Part shown: one piece after another, positions 1 to 4,310 of the stretch
How the letters are laid out: each line of letters opens with the position of its first letter
Numbering within the stretch: the first letter of the stretch is position 1
NCBI GenBank assembly: GCA_937930165.1
Contig: CALGVL010000178.1
Coordinates: forward strand, 1-6,054
Length of the DNA stretch: 6,054 bases
Direction of reading: 5' to 3'
Origin: an uncultured Acetobacteraceae bacterium
GTDB taxonomy: Bacteria; Pseudomonadota; Alphaproteobacteria; Acetobacterales; Acetobacteraceae
Program-made: the position numbers and the translations under genes
The notes under the pieces: generated by a model
What the model saw: the letters and a program-made list of their open reading frames with translations, nothing else
What the model was told of the DNA's origin: nothing
Databases searched by the model: none

Positions 1-884
1 GGCGTCGCCGTCCAGTCATAGAGCCGCGTCAGCAGGAAGCGGATCGCCGCGCCGCGGCACAGCACCGGCAGGGCGGCGCGCTCTGCCGGGGTCAGCGGCC
101 GAAGTGCCTGATAGGCGGAGAGCAGGGCATGCGCCTTGGTCACATTGTAGGAGCGGTCGGCCTCGAAGCACCAGGCGTTCAGGCAGACCGCGATGTCATA
201 GGCCAGCAGGTCGGTGCAGGCGAAGTAGAAGTCGATCAGGCCGGAAACCTCCGGCCGGCGGTCCGCGCCTTCCAGGAAGAAGACGTTGTCGGGGAAGAGG
301 TCGGCATGGATATGCCCGACGGGCAGCGTCCCCGGCGCCGGCCAGTCCTTGAGGATCCGCGCCAGGGCCGCATCCAGTTCCGCGATCAGCCCGGGCTGGA
401 CCGCATCCCCCTCTGCCCGGCAGCGGTCGAGCAGCGGGCCCCAGCCGGCCGGGCCCAGCGCGTTGCGGCGGGTGGCGGGAAAGCCCTGGCCGGCGGCGTG
501 CAGCCGCGCCAGGGCAGCGCCGAGTGGGGAGCAATGCTCCGGCCGCACCCGCCGCGGCCAGACGCCGGGCAGGAAGGTGCAGATCGCCGCCGGCCGCCCG
601 GCCAGTTCGCGCAGCGCCACGCCGTCCCGCGCCTTCACCGGCAGGGGGCAGGGCAGGCCGCGGGCCGAGAGATGCTCCATCAGCCCGAGGAACCAGGGCA
701 GCTCCTCCGGATCCACCCGCTTCTCATAGAGGGTCAGGATGAAGTCGCCCGTCTCGGTCTTGAGGGCGTAATTGGAATTCTCCACCCCCTCTGCGATGCC
801 GCGGAAGGCGAGCAATTCCCCGAGTTCGTAATCCGCCAGGAAGGCGCGCAGGGCCTCGTCCGAGACCTCGGTATAGACGGCCAT
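1..884 (-). CDS. thrB: Homoserine kinase ThrB (APH-fold type), C-terminus cut by window edge
   Basis: Phosphorylates L-homoserine with ATP to O-phosphohomoserine, the step before threonine synthase; cytosolic. The minus strand gives 294 uninterrupted codons running off the left edge. The family is usually about 320 residues, so roughly 25 C-terminal residues are missing. The protein opens MAVYTEVSDEALRAFLADYE, typical of ThrB. GVENSNYAL at 33-41 and FILTLYEKR at 48-56 form the N-lobe nucleotide-binding region. HADLFPDN at 193-200 is the aminoglycoside-phosphotransferase catalytic loop (Asp195, Asn200), and LIDFYFA at 216-222 carries the metal-binding Asp218. This is the aminoglycoside-phosphotransferase-like homoserine kinase, not the GHMP-kinase ThrB of E. 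coli. An in-frame TAG 12 bases upstream excludes an earlier start; a weak AGAAG lies 6 bases before ATG 884. It is 44 bases downstream of ispH on the same strand. Codon use matches its neighbours. Another APH-family kinase is the only real alternative. Confidence 0.93.
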   Translation of the reverse strand, partial: MAVYTEVSDEALRAFLADYELGELLAFRGIAEGVENSNYALKTETGDFILTLYEKRVDPEELPWFLGLMEHLSARGLPCPLPVKARDGVALRELAGRPAAICTFLPGVWPRRVRPEHCSPLGAALARLHAAGQGFPATRRNALGPAGWGPLLDRCRAEGDAVQPGLIAELDAALARILKDWPAPGTLPVGHIHADLFPDNVFFLEGADRRPEVSGLIDFYFACTDLLAYDIAVCLNAWCFEADRSYNVTKAHALLSAYQALRPLTPAERAALPVLCRGAAIRFLLTRLYDWTAT

Positions 885-928
885 GCGGGGCTTCTATCGT
901 GGCGGCGGGGCGATGCCTATGGGCAGCG

Positions 929-1876
929 TCATGCGTTCAGCGCCGCGGGCAGCTTGAAGGTGATGCGCTCCTCGGCGACCACTACCTCCTCGATCGCCAG
1001 GTCGAAGCGTTCGGAGAGCCGCGCCAGCACCTCCTCCACCAGCAATTCCGGCGCGCTGGCGCCGGCGGTGATGCCAATAGTGGAAAGCCCCTCCGCGATG
1101 GCGGGGTCCAGCTCATGCCCGCGCTGGACCATCAGGGCGCGCGGGCAGCCGGCGCGCTTCGCCACCTCCACCAGCCGGAGGGAATTGGAGGAATTGGGCG
1201 CGCCGACCACCAGCATCAGCTCGGCCCGGCCGGCGATGGCCTTCACCGCGGCCTGCCGGTTGGTGGTGGCGTAGCAGATATCCTCCTTCGCCGGGGCCGC
1301 GATCTCCGGGAAGCGCTCCTTCAGCGCCGTGACGATGTCGGCGGTGTCATCCACCGAGAGGGTGGTCTGGGTGATGAAGGCGAGCGGCCGGTCAGCCGGC
1401 ACCTGGACCCGGCGCGCCTGCTCGGCATCCTCCACCAGCGTCACCGTGCCTTCCGGCAATTGCCCCATGGTGCCGACCACCTCCGGGTGGCCGGCATGGC
1501 CGATCAGCAGGATATGGCGGCCGCGGGAGAAATGGTGCTCCGCCTCCCGGTGCACCTTGCTGACCAGGGGGCAGGTGGCGTCGAGATAGAACAAATTCCG
1601 GCGGTTGGCCTCGGCCGGGACGGATTTGGGCACGCCATGGGCGGAGAAGACCACCGGCGCGTCGTCCGGCACCTCGTCCAGCTCCTCGACGAACACGGCG
1701 CCCTGGCGTTCCAGGCTTTCCACCACGAATCGGTTGTGCACGATCTCGTGCCGGACATAGACCGGGGCGCCGTAGCGGCGGATCGCCTCCTCGACGATCT
1801 TGATGGCACGGTCCACGCCGGCGCAGAAGCCGCGCGGGCCGGCCAGCAGGATGTTCAGGCGAGGCTTGTCTTGCAT
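929..1876 (-). CDS. ispH: 4-hydroxy-3-methylbut-2-enyl diphosphate reductase IspH (LytB)
   Basis: Last enzyme of the MEP pathway: an iron-sulfur protein that reductively dehydrates HMBPP to IPP and DMAPP in the cytosol. It has 315 residues, normal for the family. The three cluster cysteines are visible: Cys18 in PRGFCAGVDRA, Cys102 in DATCPLVSKVH and Cys201 in DICYATTNRQ. Substrate-site residues match E. coli IspH: His47 (EIVHNRF), His80 (FSAHGVP), His130 and Glu132 (GHPE), the Thr pair at 171-172 (TQTTLS), Ser229-Ser230-Asn231 (SSNS) and Ser274 (AGASAPE). The reading frame stays open upstream to 2077, but homology begins at MQDKPRLNILLAGPRGFCAG, so I chose ATG 1876. The longer version would overlap the divergent lipoprotein gene and adds arginine- and proline-rich, non-family sequence. 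The Shine-Dalgarno is weak (GAGCGA-like, about 9 bases upstream). It is the upstream gene of the leftward ispH-thrB pair. Confidence 0.96.
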   Translation of the reverse strand: MQDKPRLNILLAGPRGFCAGVDRAIKIVEEAIRRYGAPVYVRHEIVHNRFVVESLERQGAVFVEELDEVPDDAPVVFSAHGVPKSVPAEANRRNLFYLDATCPLVSKVHREAEHHFSRGRHILLIGHAGHPEVVGTMGQLPEGTVTLVEDAEQARRVQVPADRPLAFITQTTLSVDDTADIVTALKERFPEIAAPAKEDICYATTNRQAAVKAIAGRAELMLVVGAPNSSNSLRLVEVAKRAGCPRALMVQRGHELDPAIAEGLSTIGITAGASAPELLVEEVLARLSERFDLAIEEVVVAEERITFKLPAALNA

Positions 1877-1944
1877 GGTCGGGTTTCGCTCGCGGGCCGT
1901 GTGTTGCCGCGTCACCGCACGGCTGGGCAGAGTGGGCAGGGGGC

Positions 1945-1972
1945 ACAGTAGCCGCCAGTGATCCTGGCTCAA
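1945..1972 (-). promoter_or_regulatory. Possible ispH promoter
   Basis: On the minus strand, TTGAGC (1967-1972) and TACTGT (1945-1950) are separated by 16 bases and resemble a degenerate housekeeping -35/-10 pair. They lie about 70 bases upstream of the ispH start in the only non-coding gap before it. Both hexamers deviate from consensus, and such matches arise by chance, so this is a weak call. I found no convincing matching promoter on the plus strand of the 1877-1986 spacer for the divergent lipoprotein gene. Confidence 0.22.
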
Positions 1973-1986
1973 GGGGGAAGATAGGG

Positions 1987-2517
1987 ATGCGAGTTGGAGT
2001 TGTCCTGGCGGCAATGGCGATTGCCTCCTTGGCGGGCTGCGGCAGCGGGCCCGCGACCCTGCCGGTGGCCTGCCCAAATCCAGGGATCCTGGCCGATGGG
2101 GCCGACCTGACCCGCTACCGGCCTGGCCCGATCCAGGACCTGACGACCCTGGAATTTGATGCCAGGCTGGCCGGGCTGAACGGGAGCTGCACTGCCGGCC
2201 GCGGCAACCGCAGCGTCGAGGTCAGCCTGACCGCCAGCTTCTCGGTGGAGCGGGGGGCGGCGGCCCGGGGGCGGGTGGTGGAACTGCCCTGGTTCGTGGC
2301 GGTGCTGAGCCCGGACGGGCAGATCCTGGACAAGCAGGGTTTCGTCGAGCGGGTGTCCTTCGGCCGCAACGAGACCCGGACCGCCGGTACGAGCAGCCCG
2401 GTCACCCTCTCCCTGCCGGTGGGGGAGGAGCGCCGGGCGCAGGATTACCGCATCCTCGTCTCCTTTGAGCTGACCCCGGAGGACCTGGCGCTCAACCGCC
2501 GGCGGGGGCCGCGGTAA
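1987..2517 (+). CDS. Uncharacterised small lipoprotein
   Basis: Encodes 176 residues. The N-terminus is a lipoprotein signal: Arg2, a hydrophobic segment at about 3-16, and lipobox LAGC at 15-18. Cleavage before Cys18 would leave a lipid-anchored mature protein of about 159 residues. Residues 19-20 are Gly-Ser, with no Asp at +2, which by the E. coli rule suggests outer-membrane sorting. The mature part has two more cysteines, Cys29 (VACPNPG) and Cys68 (GSCTAG), which could form a disulfide. From about 75 on, alternating hydrophobic stretches (VEVSLTASFSVERG, LPWFVAVLSPDG, YRILVSFELTPEDL) suggest a beta-rich domain, followed by a basic tail NRRRGPR. I do not recognise a named domain and assign no function. 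The start is supported by the purine-rich GGGGGAAG (1973-1980) 6 bases before ATG. It is divergent from ispH and ends about 70 bases before the glycine riboswitch. Its base composition is like its neighbours, and coding looks genuine. Confidence 0.82.
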   Translation: MRVGVVLAAMAIASLAGCGSGPATLPVACPNPGILADGADLTRYRPGPIQDLTTLEFDARLAGLNGSCTAGRGNRSVEVSLTASFSVERGAAARGRVVELPWFVAVLSPDGQILDKQGFVERVSFGRNETRTAGTSSPVTLSLPVGEERRAQDYRILVSFELTPEDLALNRRRGPR

Positions 2518-2543
2518 ACTGTGCCGCACCGGAAGGGGAATGG

Positions 2544-2573
2544 TTGCGCCAGGGGCACCCGGCGGGGTAGACC
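2544..2573 (+). promoter_or_regulatory. Probable promoter of the gcvTHP operon
   Basis: TTGCGC (2544-2549) and TAGACC (2568-2573), 18 bases apart, resemble the relaxed -35/-10 elements of GC-rich alphaproteobacteria. Transcription would begin near 2580, just ahead of the first aptamer's P1 helix at 2589, which is where a riboswitch leader should start. The position supports the call more than the hexamers do. The alternative is transcription reading in from the lipoprotein gene, which has no clear terminator after its stop. Confidence 0.4.
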
Positions 2574-2588
2574 GTGACACCCGCTGAT

Positions 2589-2673
2589 CCCGCGCGGGAG
2601 AGAGGGGTGCCAGCCACCCCCGCCGAAGGCGCAACCGGCCCCCGGAAACGCTCAGGCAGAAGGGCCGCGCGGG
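2589..2673 (+). ncRNA. Glycine riboswitch, aptamer 1
   Basis: First of two glycine-binding domains in the gcvT leader RNA. P1 is a perfect 7-bp helix, CCCGCGC (2589-2595) with GCGCGGG (2667-2673). Family signatures follow in order: GGGAGAGA at 2596-2603, a P2 hairpin with GGGGTG (2604-2609) opposite CACCCC (2615-2620), CCGAAGGCGCAA at 2623-2634, and GGAAACGCTCAGGCA at 2644-2658. These are hallmark elements of the gcvT (glycine) riboswitch. Its location directly ahead of gcvT agrees with the known role of switching on glycine cleavage when glycine is high. Confidence 0.95.
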
Positions 2674-2680
2674 GAAGGGG

Positions 2681-2768
2681 CCTCTGGAAAGCCCGGCGCG
2701 GATGCGTGCCGGCACCGACGGAGTAAGGTTCCGCAAGGGGCCGAATCTCTCAGGTCATCGGACAGAGG
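2681..2768 (+). ncRNA. Glycine riboswitch, aptamer 2
   Basis: Second glycine-binding domain, separated from the first by a 7-base linker (2674-2680). P1 is CCTCTG (2681-2686) with CAGAGG (2763-2768). Core signatures are TCTGGAAAG at 2683-2691, a P2 arm built from CCGGC (2693-2697) and GCCGG (2708-2712), CCGACGGAGTAAGG at 2715-2728, and CCGAATCTCTCAGGT at 2741-2755, ending in CGGACAGAGG. The second core reads CCGAC where the first reads CCGAA. The tandem form is typical of gcv operons. The aptamer ends about 43 bases before the gcvT start, leaving room only for a short expression platform. Confidence 0.95.
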
Positions 2769-2770
2769 GG

Positions 2771-2817
2771 GGCCACGGAGTTGAGCCGCCGCATCGCGGC
2801 AGGGAGTGACCGTGGCC
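2771..2817 (+). promoter_or_regulatory. Riboswitch expression platform: hairpin over the gcvT start
   Basis: GGCCACGG (2771-2778), just after aptamer 2, is perfectly complementary to CCGTGGCC (2810-2817). The second strand contains the preferred gcvT start codon GTG 2812-2814. The enclosed loop has an inner 5-bp stem pairing GCGGC (2796-2800) with GCCGC, in either of two registers (2785-2789 or 2788-2792). The Shine-Dalgarno AGGGAG (2801-2806) falls between inner and outer stems. There is no run of T after a stem, so this is not an intrinsic terminator. The natural reading is control of ribosome access. The pairing is visible; its regulatory role is inferred. Confidence 0.55.
2801..2806 (+). 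promoter_or_regulatory. gcvT ribosome binding site
   Basis: AGGGAG ends 5 bases before GTG 2812 and is the best Shine-Dalgarno in the leader. It overlaps the other in-frame candidate, GTG 2806-2808, which would therefore have no usable site upstream. This decides the start in favour of 2812. Confidence 0.6.
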
Positions 2818-3921
2818 GAGTTGAACGAGACGCTTCTCGAAACCCCCCTGGCGGCGCTGCACCGGCGCCTCGGCGCCCGGATGGTGCCTTTCGCCGGCTA
2901 CGCCATGCCGGTCCAGTACCCGGCCGGCATCATGGCCGAGCATCTGCATTGTCGTGCCAGCGCCGCGCTGTTCGATGTTTCGCATATGGGCCAGGCGGAG
3001 CTGGTGGGCGAGGGCGCGGCGGCGGCGCTGGAGCAGCTGACGCCGGCCGATGTGAAGGGGCTGAAGCCGGGGCGGCAGCGCTACGGGCTGCTGACCACCA
3101 TGGCGGGCGGCATCTTTGACGATTTCATGGTCGCCAATTTCGGCGACCGCCTGTTCCTGGTGGTGAATGCCAGCCGCAAGGCGGAGGATTTCGCCCTGAT
3201 CGAGGCGGCGCTGCCCGCCGGGGTGCGCCTGCGCCGCCTGCCGGACCGGGCACTGCTGGCCCTGCAGGGGCCGAAGGCGGCGGAACTGCTCGCGCCGATG
3301 GCGCCGGACCTGGCGGGGCTCTCCTTCCTCGGCGTGGCGGAGGCCAGCATCGGCGGCATTCCCGCCCTCGTCAGCCGCAGCGGCTATACCGGCGAGGACG
3401 GCTTCGAGATCAGCATCCCGGCCGGGGAGGCGGAGCGCTTCGCCGAGATGCTGCTGGCCCTGCCCGGCGTGGCGCCGGCCGGACTCGGCGCCCGGGATTC
3501 GCTGCGGCTGGAGGCCGGACTCTGCCTCTACGGCAACGATATCGACGAGACGACCAGCCCGGTCGAGGCGGGGCTGACCTGGACCATCGGCAAGCGCCGC
3601 CGCATGGATTGGGACTTCCCCGGTGCCGAGCGGGTGCGCGAGGAACTGGCGAACGGCCCGAAGCGTCTGCGCGTCGGCCTGCGGCCGGAAGGGCGGCAGC
3701 CGGCGCGTGGCCATACGCCCATCCATCTGCCGGGCGGCGAGCAGGTCGGGGAGGTCACCTCCGGCGGCTTCGGGCCCTCGCTGAACGGCCCCATGGCCAT
3801 GGGCTATGTCGCCCCGGCCCAGGCCAGGGATGGCACGGCGCTGGAGCTGATGGTCCGCGGCAAGCCCCTGCCGGCCCGCGTCGCGCCGATGCCCTTCATT
3901 CCCCACCGTTATGCCCGATAG
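2812..3921 (+). CDS. gcvT: Aminomethyltransferase, glycine cleavage T protein
   Basis: Takes the aminomethyl group from lipoylated H protein and transfers it to tetrahydrofolate, giving 5,10-methylene-THF and ammonia; cytosolic. It has 369 residues from GTG 2812, normal for bacterial GcvT. The N-terminal folate-binding domain shows MVPFAGYAMPVQYP at 24-37, CRASAALFDVSHMGQ at 47-61 and the acidic GGIFDDFMV at 99-107, which holds the conserved catalytic aspartate. SRSGYTGEDGFEI (188-200) and LGARDSLRLEAGLCLYGND (225-243) are family signatures. The C-terminal barrel shows GEVTSGGFGPSLNGPMAMGY at 313-332. An alternative GTG at 2806 adds two residues but lacks a spaced Shine-Dalgarno. GcvT relatives such as sarcosine dehydrogenase domains or YgfZ are unlikely given the gcvH and gcvP neighbours and the upstream glycine riboswitch. 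It is the first gene of the operon; gcvH follows after 11 bases. Confidence 0.96.
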   Translation: MAELNETLLETPLAALHRRLGARMVPFAGYAMPVQYPAGIMAEHLHCRASAALFDVSHMGQAELVGEGAAAALEQLTPADVKGLKPGRQRYGLLTTMAGGIFDDFMVANFGDRLFLVVNASRKAEDFALIEAALPAGVRLRRLPDRALLALQGPKAAELLAPMAPDLAGLSFLGVAEASIGGIPALVSRSGYTGEDGFEISIPAGEAERFAEMLLALPGVAPAGLGARDSLRLEAGLCLYGNDIDETTSPVEAGLTWTIGKRRRMDWDFPGAERVREELANGPKRLRVGLRPEGRQPARGHTPIHLPGGEQVGEVTSGGFGPSLNGPMAMGYVAPAQARDGTALELMVRGKPLPARVAPMPFIPHRYAR

Positions 3922-3932
3922 GGATCCTTCCG

Positions 3933-4310
3933 ATGGCTGAGATGCGATACACCAAGGACCATGAGTGGGTGCGGCTGGAGGGCGACATCGCCACCATCGG
4001 CATCACCGACCATGCGCAGAACGCGCTGGGCGACGTGGTCTTCGTCGAACTGCCGGAAGTCGGCCGCGAAGTGACGGCCGGTGAGGCCTGCGCCGTGGTC
4101 GAGAGCGTGAAGGCCGCCTCCGACGTCTATGCCCCGATCGCGGGCCGCGTTGTCGAGGTGAACGGCGCCCTGGCCGACGACCCGGGCACGATCAACCGCG
4201 AGCCCACCGGCGAGGGCTGGTTCTTCAGGCTGGAGCCGAAGGACAAGGCCGAGATCGCCGGCCTGATGGACGAAGCCGCCTATCATGCCTTCGTGGAGAG
4301 CCAGGCGTGA
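3933..4310 (+). CDS. gcvH: Glycine cleavage system H protein (lipoyl carrier)
   Basis: Lipoylated shuttle that accepts the aminomethyl group from P protein, passes it to T protein, and is reoxidised by L protein (dihydrolipoamide dehydrogenase, not in this window). It has 125 residues, the usual size. Family motifs are YTKDHEWVR at 6-14, GITDHAQNALGDVVFVELPE at 23-42 and the lipoyl site VVESVKAASDVYAPIAG at 55-71, with Lys60 as the modified lysine. The conserved C-terminal region includes NREPTGEGWFFRL at 88-100. ATG 3933 is favoured by AGGGA (3920-3924), 8 bases upstream and overlapping the gcvT stop codon. A second ATG at 3942 would remove three residues. Its stop overlaps the gcvP start, indicating one transcript and translational coupling. 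Confidence 0.97.
   Translation: MAEMRYTKDHEWVRLEGDIATIGITDHAQNALGDVVFVELPEVGREVTAGEACAVVESVKAASDVYAPIAGRVVEVNGALADDPGTINREPTGEGWFFRLEPKDKAEIAGLMDEAAYHAFVESQA

Noticed and set aside
129..1951. Long plus-strand open frames across thrB and ispH (129-1274 and 899-1951)
   Set aside because: Both cross the gap between two clearly conserved minus-strand genes and have no motif or convincing start; they are codon-bias shadows.
1877..2077. N-terminal extension of IspH to the first in-frame ATG at 2077
   Set aside because: The extra 67 residues do not resemble IspH, are rich in Arg, Pro and Ser, and overlap the divergent gene; family homology begins at the ATG at 1876.
2511..2527. GCGG...CCGC inverted repeat at the lipoprotein stop as a terminator
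   Set aside because: The stem is only 4 bp with no following T-run, too weak to support a terminator call.
1969..2736. Minus-strand open frame opposite the lipoprotein and first aptamer
   Set aside because: Its product is a proline- and arginine-rich string without motifs, and it overlaps structured riboswitch RNA; the plus-strand lipoprotein has a signal peptide and Shine-Dalgarno.
2781..3119. Short plus-strand frame starting at TTG 2781, after ACGGAG, as a possible leader peptide
   Set aside because: The spacing from ACGGAG to TTG is zero, and the frame runs 112 codons through gcvT in the wrong phase with Arg/Ala/Gly-rich sequence. It is not a credible regulatory leader.
2755..3906. Open frame of 383 codons on the minus strand opposite gcvT
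   Set aside because: It has the same low-complexity Arg/Gln/His composition, covers the riboswitch core at its end, and shows no family motif; it is a shadow of gcvT.
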